In this document: in pieces, positions 43,709-52,385 of the stretch | How positions within the stretch are numbered: position 1 is the stretch's first letter | How the letters are laid out: every line of letters starts with the position of its first letter | Made by a program: the position numbers and the translations under genes | DNA from: Phascolarctobacterium sp. | GTDB taxonomy: Bacteria; Bacillota; Negativicutes; Acidaminococcales; Acidaminococcaceae | NCBI GenBank assembly: GCA_017623055.1 | Contig: JAGAPX010000034.1 | Location: 1-64,000, forward strand | DNA length: 64,000 nucleotides | Direction of reading: 5' to 3' | The notes under the pieces: model-generated | Databases searched by the model: none | Told to the model about the DNA's origin: nothing | Seen by the model: only the letters and a program-made list of their open reading frames with translations

Positions 43709-45265
43709 GTGCTCAAAGAAAGAGTTTTAGAAATAACTAAAGAACTGGTAAAAATTTACAGCCCTACCAACACTGCGGAGGAACTGAAGGTAGAAGAATA
43801 TCTTTTGAACTTATTGCAAGGTATGCCTTATTTTAAAGAGCATCCTGAAAATTGCGGAGCCTTTGCCGCGGCAGATGATTGCTTTGGACGAAGCACCATT
43901 TATGGTTTGGTATTGGGCAAGAGCAAAAAGACCGTAGTATTTATGGGGCACCACGATGTTGTCAGCACGGAAGTTTATGGCGCGCTGGCAAATGTTGCTT
44001 GCGAGCCGGAACTTTTGGAGCAAAAGCTGGCAAGCGTTGACCTGCCCGAAGAAGCTTCTCTTGATTTAGGGAGCGGTGAGTGGCTGTGGGGACGTGGCAC
44101 TTGTGATATGAAGGGTGGCACTGCGGCACAGCTTGCCGTTTTAGAAAGTTACGCTCAAAGTCCGGAAGCAGGAAGCATTTTGTTTATTTCTGTTCCAGAT
44201 GAGGAAGCTTTTTCCGTAGGAATGCGTAGCTGTTTGCCGTTGCTGAAAGCTCTGCGTGACCGTTATGGGATAGAATATGAAGTTGCTCTTAACTGTGAGC
44301 CTAACAGCGTGGAAAATGATAAGCAAATTATCTACAGCGGAAGCGTTGGCAAAATGCTCCCCGTTGTTTTAGTGCAGGGCAAGTCCGTACAAATTGGCAG
44401 CTACCCGCAAGGTGTGAACCCTGTTGCTGTTTTGGCAGAGATTATCTGCGCTACGGAAGCTGATTACCAAATTAGCGATACTCTTGGCGAAGAAAGCACA
44501 GTACCTCCCGTCTGGAATTTTGCACGCGATTTGAAACCAGGTTACGATTTTAGTTTGCCTCGTCGCAGTGCAGGCTACTGCAACGTGTTGACCTTTAGCA
44601 AAACTCCGGCGCAGATTATGGATTGGTTCGTTGGTAAATGTTACCAAGGAGCGCAAACCGCGCTGGCGAAGCAGGGGTGCGGACATAGCCTGAAAGCTAT
44701 GACTTACGGCGAACTTTTGAAAGTTGCCCAAGAGCGTACTAGTTTTGACGATTTTTATAAAAACTTGCAGGCGGAGATGACACGCAAGCTACAGGTTGAA
44801 CAACTTGATTTCCCTAGCATTACCTTATGGGCGATGGAAGAAGTGCTTAACTTTACAGGCATAGATTATCCAGTAGTAATTACTGCCTTTGCGCCGCCAT
44901 ACTATCCTGCGCTGAACAGTGGCAAGTTGGTGGGTGAAGGTTTCAAAAAAGTAGTGGATTTCGTAGGCACGTTGCTTCCTGTAAAATGCAAGGAATACTT
45001 TATGGGTATTTCCGATTGCAGTTATTTGGGAATGGATGCAGAATTTGACAGCGAAGCTTTGGCGGCGAACATGCCTTGCTGGGGCAAGCTGTATAGCTAC
45101 GATATGGAAGCCTTGGCAAAATTACAGATACCTTTCTTGCTCCTTGGTCCTTGGGGCAAAGACCTGCATCAACGGACGGAACGTGTACACGTAGAAAGCT
45201 TGGGCTTAGTTTTACCCAAGGTTTTGCAGGAAGTATGCGGGTTTGTGTGGAATGAAGAAAGATAA
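43709..45265 (+). CDS. M20-family peptidase of the RocB-like type
   Basis: A 518-residue protein, longer than common M20 enzymes, resembling Bacillus RocB of the arginine-use operon, whose activity is undefined. It has 'MGHHDVV' (about 79-85), 'GRGTCDMKGG' (about 131-140) and 'VPDEEAFSVG' (about 167-176) as metal ligands. The start is GTG 43709 with AGAAGGAA ahead. It lacks a signal peptide. Its context with another peptidase suggests breakdown of an unusual peptide or acyl-amino acid. Confidence 0.82.
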   Translation: MLKERVLEITKELVKIYSPTNTAEELKVEEYLLNLLQGMPYFKEHPENCGAFAAADDCFGRSTIYGLVLGKSKKTVVFMGHHDVVSTEVYGALANVACEPELLEQKLASVDLPEEASLDLGSGEWLWGRGTCDMKGGTAAQLAVLESYAQSPEAGSILFISVPDEEAFSVGMRSCLPLLKALRDRYGIEYEVALNCEPNSVENDKQIIYSGSVGKMLPVVLVQGKSVQIGSYPQGVNPVAVLAEIICATEADYQISDTLGEESTVPPVWNFARDLKPGYDFSLPRRSAGYCNVLTFSKTPAQIMDWFVGKCYQGAQTALAKQGCGHSLKAMTYGELLKVAQERTSFDDFYKNLQAEMTRKLQVEQLDFPSITLWAMEEVLNFTGIDYPVVITAFAPPYYPALNSGKLVGEGFKKVVDFVGTLLPVKCKEYFMGISDCSYLGMDAEFDSEALAANMPCWGKLYSYDMEALAKLQIPFLLLGPWGKDLHQRTERVHVESLGLVLPKVLQEVCGFVWNEER

Positions 45266-45286
45266 TAACTCCTTGGAGGATTTGAT

Positions 45287-46279
45287 ATGCAAAAATTTAT
45301 CAATAACCCTGATACTGTGACCATAGAGATGTTAGAGGGCTTGGCTCTTGCTCACGCTGACATTGTGTTCTTAGAATTGGGCGGCAAATTAGTTGTAAAT
45401 AAAAAATTGGCAGAAGCTGACCGTGTGACCATCGTTACCCTTGGCGGTAGTGGTCATGAACCTGCTTTCTGTGGCTTTGTTGGCGAAGGCATGGTAGACA
45501 TTGCCGTAGTTGGTGACGTATTCGCCGCGCCCGGACCCCAAGCGTGCATTGAAGCAATCAAGCTTGCGGATAAAGGTCACGGTGTTTTGCTGGTGGTTCT
45601 TAATCACGCAGGCGATATTTTGGCTTCCAATCTTGCTGTGAAGCAAGCAGAAAAGCTTGGTCTTAACGTAACAAAGATTGTGGTGCAGGAAGATATTGCT
45701 AACGCAAGTCGTGAGGAAGCACAAAACCGCAGAGGTATGGTTGGTTGCGTGCCCTTGTACAAAATTGCCGGTGCTGCTGCTCGCGCAGGTAAATCTTTGG
45801 AAGAAGTTACTGCCATCGCCCAAAGCTTTGCAGATAATATGGCAAGCTTAGCCGTTGCAGCAAGTGGTGCTACCAATCCTGCGACTGGTATGGAAATTGC
45901 CCAAGTGGCAGCTGGCTGTATGGAAGTGGGCGTAGGCTTGCACGGTGAAAAAGGTAATGCTAAACCTTTGCAAACTGCGGAAGCGACTGTTACCTTAATG
46001 CTTGATGCTTTGTTGGAAGACCTTAACGTGCTTCCTGAAGAAAAGCTTTTAGTGCTTGTTAGTGGTAGTGGTGCTACTACTTTGATGGAACAGCTGGTAG
46101 TTTTCCGCAATGCTTACGCATACCTAAATGAAAAGAACATTGAAATCGTAGCCAGCCATGTTGGTGAGCTGATGACTGTTCAAGAAATGGCAGGCTTTGA
46201 AATTTGCATTGCTCGTATGAATGAGGCGCTTTTGGAATACTGGAACGCTCCCTGTTACACTCCTTACTTTAAAAAATAG
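45287..46279 (+). CDS. Dihydroxyacetone kinase subunit DhaK-like protein
   Basis: The 330-residue protein has the DhaK fold: 'GGSGHEPA' (about 53-60) for substrate binding and 'EVGVGLHGEKG' (about 215-225) with the histidine that binds dihydroxyacetone covalently. DhaK needs DhaL and a phosphoryl donor (DhaM or ATP). Neither gene is present nearby, so partners must be elsewhere or the protein acts on another carbonyl compound. TTGGAGG precedes ATG 45287; it is the last gene in the unit with two M20 peptidases. Confidence 0.85.
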   Translation: MQKFINNPDTVTIEMLEGLALAHADIVFLELGGKLVVNKKLAEADRVTIVTLGGSGHEPAFCGFVGEGMVDIAVVGDVFAAPGPQACIEAIKLADKGHGVLLVVLNHAGDILASNLAVKQAEKLGLNVTKIVVQEDIANASREEAQNRRGMVGCVPLYKIAGAAARAGKSLEEVTAIAQSFADNMASLAVAASGATNPATGMEIAQVAAGCMEVGVGLHGEKGNAKPLQTAEATVTLMLDALLEDLNVLPEEKLLVLVSGSGATTLMEQLVVFRNAYAYLNEKNIEIVASHVGELMTVQEMAGFEICIARMNEALLEYWNAPCYTPYFKK

Positions 46280-46314
46280 TACGTGGCTTTCGAAAAAAGT
46301 CTTGTGAAAATCGT

Positions 46315-46367
46315 AATTCACTGTGCAAAGTTAGCAAAAGTGTTAATTTTTGTACAGTGAATTTTTG
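46315..46367 (+). terminator. Terminator after the DhaK-like gene
   Basis: AATTCACTGTGCAAA (46315-46329) pairs with TTTGTACAGTGAATT (46349-46363) with one mismatch, followed by TTTG. Confidence 0.72.
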
Positions 46368-46409
46368 TTTACTAAAATTGTGAACAAAAAATTAAAATTT
46401 TGTTTACAA
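46365..46409. promoter_or_regulatory. Inverted and direct TTGTTTAC repeats
   Basis: TTGTTTAC (46365-46372) is answered by GTGAACAA (46380-46387), one mismatch, and TTGTTTACAA recurs at 46400-46409 over the -35. CTGTTTACAA also covers the -35 of the next promoter (47579-47588). These may be operator half-sites, but AT-richness makes chance possible. Confidence 0.35.
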
Positions 46410-46431
46410 GTGAGAAATAAAGTAATAAAAT
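46403..46431 (+). promoter_or_regulatory. Promoter of the first ABC binding-protein gene
   Basis: TTTACA (46403-46408) and TAAAAT (46426-46431), spacer 17 bp. Confidence 0.65.
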
Positions 46432-46495
46432 GTAACTATCCGCAAAAGATTTAGGAGACGGAATGCTAAATTTGTATATGGAAGGATGATATAAC

Positions 46496-47497
46496 ATGTT
46501 TACTTTGAAAAGCAAAAAATTGAAAATGTTGACCGCAGGCGTAATGCTTACCTTGGCTATGGGCTTAATGGTAGGCTGCGGCGGCGAAAAGAAAGAAGCT
46601 AAAAAAGACGCTAAAGTTAGCGTTGGTATCGTTCAATTAGTTGAACACGCTGCTCTTGACGCTGCAAACAAAGGCTTTGTAGACGGCATGGCATCCAAAG
46701 GCTATAAAGAAGGCCAAAACGTTACTTATGATAGACAAAATGCTCAAGCAGATCAATCCAATCTGCAAAACATCGCACAACGCTTTGTAAACAACAAAGT
46801 TAATTTGATTTGCGCAATCGCTACTCCGGCAGCTCAAACCGTTGCTAACGTAACTCCGGATATTCCCATCGTTGGTACCGCTATTACTGACTACAAAGCT
46901 GCTAAACTTGTTAAAGACAATGCAAAACCGGGTACCAACGTAACCGGTACTACCGATATGAACCCCATCGAAGCTCAACTTGATTTGCTGCTCCAATTGG
47001 TTCCGGGTGCAAAAACTATTGGTGCTATTTACTGCTCCAGCGAAGTTAACTCCCAATTGCAAATCGATATCCTGAAAGCTGCTGCTAAAACTAGAGGCGT
47101 AGAAGTTAAAGAAGCTACCGTTTCTACCGTAAATGATATTCAACAAGCAGCTCGTAGCTTGGTTGGCAAAGTTCAAGGCATCTATGTTCCTACCGATAAC
47201 ATTCTTGCTTCTGCAATGCCTACCTTGGCAATCGTTACTGAAGAAGCTAAACTTCCCGTTGTTGCTGGCGAAGGCGGCATGGTTAAAGCTGGCGGCGTTG
47301 CAACCCTCGGCATTGACTACTACAAACTGGGCGTACAAACTGGCGAAATGGCAGCTGATATTCTCAGCGGCAAATCCAAACCCCAAGATATGCCTATCCA
47401 ATCTCAAAAAGACTTCTCCGTTATCGTTAACGAAGCTAACGCTAAGAAAATTGGCTTGACTATTCCTGAAGAAATCCTCAAAAAAGCTGTAAAATAA
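46496..47497 (+). CDS. ABC transporter substrate-binding lipoprotein, TrpX-like (copy 1)
   Basis: A 333-residue lipoprotein: signal 'KMLTAGVMLTLAMGLMVGCGG' has its lipobox cysteine at residue 28. The mature part matches the ABC_sub_bind family (PF04392; TrpX, YtfQ-like fold), with 'VGIVQLVEHAALDAANKGF' at its start and 'YVPTDNILASAMP' near residue 225. Ligand is probably an amino acid or aromatic compound, but not provable. It is separated from copy 2 by its own terminator and a promoter, so the two can be expressed differently. Confidence 0.88.
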   Translation: MFTLKSKKLKMLTAGVMLTLAMGLMVGCGGEKKEAKKDAKVSVGIVQLVEHAALDAANKGFVDGMASKGYKEGQNVTYDRQNAQADQSNLQNIAQRFVNNKVNLICAIATPAAQTVANVTPDIPIVGTAITDYKAAKLVKDNAKPGTNVTGTTDMNPIEAQLDLLLQLVPGAKTIGAIYCSSEVNSQLQIDILKAAAKTRGVEVKEATVSTVNDIQQAARSLVGKVQGIYVPTDNILASAMPTLAIVTEEAKLPVVAGEGGMVKAGGVATLGIDYYKLGVQTGEMAADILSGKSKPQDMPIQSQKDFSVIVNEANAKKIGLTIPEEILKKAVK

Positions 47498-47514
47498 TAA
47501 ATTAGTTTATTCCA

Positions 47515-47547
47515 AAAAGGTACGAGGTTTCAAACTTCGTACCTTTT
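47515..47547 (+). terminator. Rho-independent terminator
   Basis: AAAAGGTACGA (47515-47525) pairs with TTCGTACCTTTT (47536-47547), loop GGTTTCAAAC; TTTGTTTTT overlaps the end. Confidence 0.8.
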
Positions 47548-47580
47548 GTTTTTTATGGCGCTTACAAAAATTATTTACTG

Positions 47581-47609
47581 TTTACAATTTCGGGGAAAAA
47601 GAATACAAT
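47581..47609 (+). promoter_or_regulatory. Promoter of the second ABC binding-protein gene
   Basis: TTTACA (47581-47586) and TACAAT (47604-47609), spacer 17 bp, the same -35 as the first copy. Confidence 0.65.
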
Positions 47610-47668
47610 AGACATATCTATAAATTACGGAGAGTCTGTCCGATTTGTAGAATGGAAGGATGTTATTT

Positions 47669-48661
47669 ATGTTTAGGCTGAAAAGCAGAAATTTGAAAAT
47701 GCTGGCTGCAGGCGTAATGCTTACCTTGGCAATGGGAGCGTTGGCTGGTTGCGGCGGCGAAAAGAAGGAAGCTGCTAAAAAAGATAAGTTTAATGTTGGC
47801 ATCGTACAAATTGTAGAGCATGCTGCTCTTGACGTGGCAAGCAAAGGCTTTGTTGATGGTATGGCTGCTAAAGGTTATAAAGAAGGCGAGAACGTAACTT
47901 ACGATAGACAAAACGCTCAAGCAGACCAATCTAACCTGCATACCATTGCTCAACATTTTATCAATAAAAAAGTAGATTTGATTTGTGCTGTGGCTACTCC
48001 TGCAGCTCAAGTAGTGGCGAATGCTACTCAAGATATTCCCATCGTAGCAACTGCTGTAACTGACTATGAAGCAGCAAAGCTTATCAAGAGCAATGCAAAA
48101 CCGGAAACCAATGTTACCGGTACCAGTGATATGAACTTGGTGGAAGCTCAGCTGGATTTAATCATTAAGCTTGTTCCTACCGTAAAAACTGTTGGCGTTA
48201 TTTATAATTCCAGTGAAATCAATTCTCAAGTACAAGTTGATTTGCTGAAAGGCTTTGCCAAAGATAGAAAGGTAGAAATTAAAGAAGCTACCGTAAATAA
48301 TGTAAATGATATTCAGCAAGCAGCACGTAGCTTGATTGGTAAAGTTGAAGCAATTTATGTTCCTACTGATAACGTGCTGGCTTCTGCAATGCCTGCTTTG
48401 ACAATGGTTACTGAAGAAGCGAAGCTTCCCGTTGTTTCCGGTTGGGACGACGCTAATGGCATTGCGACTATTGCTATTGACTACTATAAGCTGGGCGTAC
48501 AAACTGGCGAGATGGCGGCAGATATTTTGAGCGGTAAAGCTAAACCTCAAGATATGCCTATTCAAACTCAAAACGAGTTTACCGTTATTGTAAATGAAGC
48601 TAATGCTAAAAAAATTGGTTTGACAATTCCTAAAGAAATTCTTGATAAGGTTGCCAAATGA
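47669..48661 (+). CDS. ABC transporter substrate-binding lipoprotein, TrpX-like (copy 2)
   Basis: A 330-residue paralogue of the gene before it; signal, lipobox ('ALAGCGG'), and most of the mature sequence align without gaps apart from the ligand region, where copy 1 has 'GEGGMVKAGG' and copy 2 'GWDDANG' (about residue 260). This suggests tandem duplication followed by ligand drift. ATG 47669 is chosen over ATG 47660 because GGAAGG abuts the latter. The permease gene follows after 14 bp. Confidence 0.88.
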   Translation: MFRLKSRNLKMLAAGVMLTLAMGALAGCGGEKKEAAKKDKFNVGIVQIVEHAALDVASKGFVDGMAAKGYKEGENVTYDRQNAQADQSNLHTIAQHFINKKVDLICAVATPAAQVVANATQDIPIVATAVTDYEAAKLIKSNAKPETNVTGTSDMNLVEAQLDLIIKLVPTVKTVGVIYNSSEINSQVQVDLLKGFAKDRKVEIKEATVNNVNDIQQAARSLIGKVEAIYVPTDNVLASAMPALTMVTEEAKLPVVSGWDDANGIATIAIDYYKLGVQTGEMAADILSGKAKPQDMPIQTQNEFTVIVNEANAKKIGLTIPKEILDKVAK

Positions 48662-48675
48662 GGAAGGATGGTTAG

Positions 48676-49560
48676 ATGTTAGATTTGTTAGTGCCAACTA
48701 CGGCGCAAGGCTTGCTTTGGGCTGTAATGGCTTTAGGTGTTTATATTACGTACAGGGTTTTGGACATAGCGGATTTGACCGTTGAAGGCAGCTTCCCATT
48801 GGGTGCAGCTGTGGCGGCTTCCATGCTTTCCGCAGGTTATGGTCCCATTCCTTCTTTTGTAGTTGCTGCTATTGCAGGTATGGTAGCAGGCGTTGTAACT
48901 GCTCTCCTGCATACCAAAATGAAAATTCCTGCGCTTTTGGCAGGTATCTTGACTATGATTGCGTTGTACTCCGTAAATCTGCGCGTTATGGGCAAGGCAA
49001 ACCTTTCCCTTTTGGGTACTGATACCACTTTTTCCATCATCAGAAAAATGTTGAGCTTGAACAGCGCCTACACCACTTTGGTTGTTGGTCTTTTGGCTAC
49101 TGTTTTGGTTGCAGTATTCATTTATTGGTTCTTTGGTACTGAAATTGGCGCTGCCATTCGTGCTACCGGCTTTAACCAACAAATGATTAGAGCTCAAGGC
49201 GTTGATACTGATGTTACCATTATGATTGGCTTGCTTCTTAGCAATGCGCTTGTTGCAATTTCCGGTGCTCTTGTTGCTCAAAGCAATGGTTTTGCCGATG
49301 TTGGTATGGGTACTGGTACCATCGTTATTGGTTTGGCTTCCGTAATCATTGGCGAAGTTCTCTTTGGTACTCGTAGCTTTAAAAACAGTGTTATTTCCGT
49401 AATCTTAGGCTCTGTTGTTTATCGTATCGTAATTGCGGTTGTTCTCCAACTGGGTATGCCGCCTAACGATTTGAAACTCTTTACTTCTATTCTGGTTGCT
49501 TTTGCATTGGCAATGCCTTTGATCAAGAGCAAATTTGGTTCTAAAAAGGTGGTGGGCTAA
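48676..49560 (+). CDS. ABC transporter permease, TrpY-like
   Basis: A 294-residue membrane protein with about eight segments, of the BPD_transp_2 (LivM/sugar) superfamily and closest in pattern to TrpY of the TrpXYZ system: 'TYRVLDIADLTVEGSFPLG' (about 25-43) near the start and 'GFADVGMGTGTIVIGLASVIIGE' near residue 210. It starts 14 bp after the second binding protein and its stop abuts the ATPase start. Confidence 0.9.
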   Translation: MLDLLVPTTAQGLLWAVMALGVYITYRVLDIADLTVEGSFPLGAAVAASMLSAGYGPIPSFVVAAIAGMVAGVVTALLHTKMKIPALLAGILTMIALYSVNLRVMGKANLSLLGTDTTFSIIRKMLSLNSAYTTLVVGLLATVLVAVFIYWFFGTEIGAAIRATGFNQQMIRAQGVDTDVTIMIGLLLSNALVAISGALVAQSNGFADVGMGTGTIVIGLASVIIGEVLFGTRSFKNSVISVILGSVVYRIVIAVVLQLGMPPNDLKLFTSILVAFALAMPLIKSKFGSKKVVG

Positions 49561-50355
49561 ATGTTACATATTGAAAATATTTCCAAAACATTTTTCCCTG
49601 GCACCATTAACGAAAAACGCGCTTTGCAAAATTTAAGCTTGCACCTTAAACCCGGTGATTTCGTTACTGTTATTGGCGGTAACGGCGCAGGTAAATCTAC
49701 CATGCTTAATGCTGTGGCAGGCGTGTTCCCCATTGATAGCGGTAAGATTATCATTGACGGAGAAGACCTTACTAAGCAAGCAGAACATAAACGTGCTAAA
49801 TATATTGGTCGCGTATTCCAAGATCCCATGCTTGGTACTGCTGCTGGTATGATGATTGAAGAAAATTTGTCCATTGCTTCCCGTCGTGGTAAAACTCCTG
49901 GTTTAGGCTGGAGCTATAGCAATGAACAAACTAATAAATTTAAAGAGCTTTTGAAAGAATTAGACCTTGGTCTTGAAAATCGTATGAGTGCAAGGGTTGG
50001 CTTGCTTTCCGGCGGTCAACGCCAAGCGTTAACCTTGCTCATGGCAACCTTGAAGAAACCTAAGCTGCTTCTTCTTGACGAACACACTGCAGCTCTTGAC
50101 CCAAAAACTGCAGAAAAGGTTCTGACCTTGACTGATAAGATTGTTTCTCGTGACAACCTTACTACTTTGATGATTACCCATAATATGCGCGACGCTCTCC
50201 GCTTTGGCAACAGATTGATTATGCTCCACAATGGACGTGTAATTATTGACGTTGAAGGGGAAGAGAAGAAGCACTTGCAAATTCCGGACTTGCTCACTAT
50301 GTTTGAAAAGGCGAGTGGTGACGTTATGGCTAACGACCGTATGCTTCTGGGTTAA
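49561..50355 (+). CDS. ABC transporter ATPase, TrpZ-like
   Basis: A 264-residue ATPase. Walker A is 'GGNGAGKST' (about 39-47), signature 'LSGGQRQAL' (about 149-157) and Walker B 'LLLLDEHTAALDP' (about 171-183) with the His after Glu that marks this subfamily. H-loop 'MITHNM' follows. ATG 49561 comes at once after the permease stop. It ends just inside a leftover of the dispersed repeat and before a strong terminator. Confidence 0.92.
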   Translation: MLHIENISKTFFPGTINEKRALQNLSLHLKPGDFVTVIGGNGAGKSTMLNAVAGVFPIDSGKIIIDGEDLTKQAEHKRAKYIGRVFQDPMLGTAAGMMIEENLSIASRRGKTPGLGWSYSNEQTNKFKELLKELDLGLENRMSARVGLLSGGQRQALTLLMATLKKPKLLLLDEHTAALDPKTAEKVLTLTDKIVSRDNLTTLMITHNMRDALRFGNRLIMLHNGRVIIDVEGEEKKHLQIPDLLTMFEKASGDVMANDRMLLG

Positions 50356-50370
50356 ACGCGTGATAAGCAC
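50354..50370 (+). repeat. Remnant of the dispersed hairpin repeat
   Basis: AAACGCGTGATAAGCAC equals the first 17 bases of copy B at 13278 exactly, but the rest of the element is absent. The stop codon TAA of the ATPase gene overlaps its first bases. Confidence 0.7.
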
Positions 50371-50376
50371 AAAAAT

Positions 50377-50410
50377 AAAAGCATCCGAAAATTTTTCGGA
50401 TGCTTTTTTA
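50377..50410 (+). terminator. Rho-independent terminator
   Basis: AAAAGCATCCG (50377-50387) pairs with CGGATGCTTTT (50397-50407), followed by TTTA. It also faces the convergent patatin gene. Confidence 0.87.
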
Positions 50411-50412
50411 TG

Positions 50413-51267
50413 TTACTTACTATTCAGTTCAAGCATTCTGTCGATTGCCGCCAGCCCACATTCAACGCCGTGGTCGTGAAGTTCCAAGAGCTTGTCCGGT
50501 TTAATGGAAAGCCTTGCGATTTCCAAAGGTTTTTCCGGACGGATGATAATCACGTTGCCGTCACGTTCCATTTGCTCAATGCGTTCCAACTGCTCGTTGT
50601 AAAGTTTGGGGCGATTTTGCATTGCGTCCCACAATTTAGGATACTGGCTGTACCAAGCTTTCAGTAGCAATTTTGGAACAGCGCCTTTTTTGCGATAACC
50701 TTCGTTACGGGTAAGGACAACGATAAATTTCTTGTAGCCCGCTTCAATAGCTTTGTCGATGGGAATGGGAGAAACGATTGCTCCGTCCAAGAGGGGGCGT
50801 CCGTCAATATTTACGATGGGCGCCAAGAAGGGCAGGGAAGCAGAAGCGATTACAGATTTAAAAGCAATTTCTGCGCGCTTGTTGTAATGCCATACAGCTT
50901 CGCCAGTGCTTACGTCTGTGGTACCAACTTGCAGCTCACCGGGATATTTTGCGTAAGTGTCGTAATCAAAGGGCAAAAGCTCTTTGGGCAGTTTATCAAA
51001 GATGAAGTCCCAGCCAAAAAGACTACCTGTACGCAGATAGTTGCTAATACTAAAGTAAGGTTTGGTGCCAACGTATTTTTCAATTATTTTGCGAGTACGC
51101 ATGGGCTGATGGGACATATAAGATAAAATGTTGCAAGCTCCTGCAGAAACCGCAGTTATATATGGAAAGGTTAGTTCGTGCTGCAAGAAGGCTTCGAATA
51201 CGCCGGCACTGAACATGCCGCGCATACCACCGCCCTCTAAAACTAACGCAGTGTTTTCTAAATGCAT
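50413..51267 (-). CDS. Patatin-like phospholipase
   Basis: The 284-residue protein has the patatin oxyanion loop 'EGGGMRG' (about 11-17), a nucleophile segment 'AVSAGACN' (about 39-46) in which the usual first glycine of GxSxG is alanine, and the dyad 'DGAIVSPIP' (about 155). It resembles the YjjU/RssA group. It is cytoplasmic with no signal; substrate is probably a lipid acyl ester. ATG 51267 follows GGAGGTATAAT. It seems to be a single gene. Confidence 0.88.
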   Translation of the reverse strand: MHLENTALVLEGGGMRGMFSAGVFEAFLQHELTFPYITAVSAGACNILSYMSHQPMRTRKIIEKYVGTKPYFSISNYLRTGSLFGWDFIFDKLPKELLPFDYDTYAKYPGELQVGTTDVSTGEAVWHYNKRAEIAFKSVIASASLPFLAPIVNIDGRPLLDGAIVSPIPIDKAIEAGYKKFIVVLTRNEGYRKKGAVPKLLLKAWYSQYPKLWDAMQNRPKLYNEQLERIEQMERDGNVIIIRPEKPLEIARLSIKPDKLLELHDHGVECGLAAIDRMLELNSK

Positions 51268-51371
51268 AAGATTATACCTCCAACATATTAGATTATACAC
51301 TACGAAATGTACAAAAGACACAAGTCGCTGTTGCAACTTGTGTCTTTTATTTATAATTACATAATTAAATG

Positions 51372-52319
51372 CTATAAAATCTTTTGAAGGAGATTGAGCG
51401 CGTTTCTGTGCGTAATCTTCTCGATGGTGCTGTCGCTGTAATTTTTGCTTTGCAAGTATTCAACGATGGCTTTGTAATCTTGCACGCCCTTCATATCGTA
51501 GGGAAGAGTTGTGCCGTCAAAGTCACTGCCAAAACCAATGTGGTCGTCGTTGCCCATCAAGTTCAGCATATAATCAATGTGGCGGTATACGTCGTCAATG
51601 CAAGCTTTGTCGCGGTCTTCGTTCAAGAATTGGCGTGCGTAGGTAATGCCAATTAAACCGTCATTTTCGTTGATGGCAAGAATTTGCTTGTCGTCTAAGT
51701 TACGAGGATGGGGGCACAAGCCCTTAGCGTTGGAGTGAGTTGCGATAATAGGCTTGCTGGAAAGATTGATTACATCCCAGAAACCGGCAGGCGCAATGTG
51801 GGAAACGTCTATGAGCATACCAAGACGGTTCATTTCTTGCACAACCTTGCGTCCGAAAACAGTTAAGCCGCCGCCACTGCCTTCTTCGTTTACACCGTCA
51901 GCAATGTCATTGCGATTGCTCCAAGTCAAGGTCATGGCACGCAAGCCCAATTCGTAAAGGCAACGCAAAGCTTCAAGGCTTCCGTCAATGGCACCGCCTT
52001 CTTCAATAGCGAGAAGGGTTGCTGCTTTATGGTTAAGAGCGTCCGCAGCGTCAGCTTTTGTTAAAATGGGGAGTACGTCCACGCCGTCAGCTTGCATTTT
52101 CTTAATCTCTTGGATGTATTTGTCCAAAAGGCACATAGTATAGCGCAAGCCTCCGTAATAACGGAACTCGTGGGTGGGAACAAAGATGGCGCAAAATTGC
52201 AAGCCGCCGCCCAATTCAATCATACGCTTCACGTCAAAGTGTTGGTCGTTGCTGTAGAGGGACAAATCTTTTTTATAGAGTTCAGTTAGAGTATCACAAT
52301 GACAATCAACAATATACAT
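51372..52319 (-). CDS. Membrane dipeptidase (peptidase M19)
   Basis: A 315-residue zinc dipeptidase of the renal-dipeptidase fold. Metal ligands are 'DCHCDT' (residues 5-10), 'IEEGG' (about 125-129), 'DVSHIA' and 'ATHSNA' (about 192-210), and 'GSDFDG' near 275. It has no signal peptide, so the bacterial form is cytoplasmic. It hydrolyses dipeptides, often with D-residue tolerance. GGAGATGAT is upstream of ATG 52319. It fits the peptide-using context. Confidence 0.93.
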   Translation of the reverse strand: MYIVDCHCDTLTELYKKDLSLYSNDQHFDVKRMIELGGGLQFCAIFVPTHEFRYYGGLRYTMCLLDKYIQEIKKMQADGVDVLPILTKADAADALNHKAATLLAIEEGGAIDGSLEALRCLYELGLRAMTLTWSNRNDIADGVNEEGSGGGLTVFGRKVVQEMNRLGMLIDVSHIAPAGFWDVINLSSKPIIATHSNAKGLCPHPRNLDDKQILAINENDGLIGITYARQFLNEDRDKACIDDVYRHIDYMLNLMGNDDHIGFGSDFDGTTLPYDMKGVQDYKAIVEYLQSKNYSDSTIEKITHRNALNLLQKIL

Positions 52320-52337
52320 AATATCATCTCCTATAAT

Positions 52338-52365
52338 AAAAGGACTGTCGATAGACAGTCCTTTT
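52338..52365. terminator. Bidirectional terminator
   Basis: AAAAGGACTGTC (52338-52349) pairs with GACAGTCCTTTT (52354-52365), loop GATA. It ends the dcuC gene on the minus strand. Confidence 0.85.
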
Positions 52366-52385
52366 AATTTCTAAATGAGCGAGTT

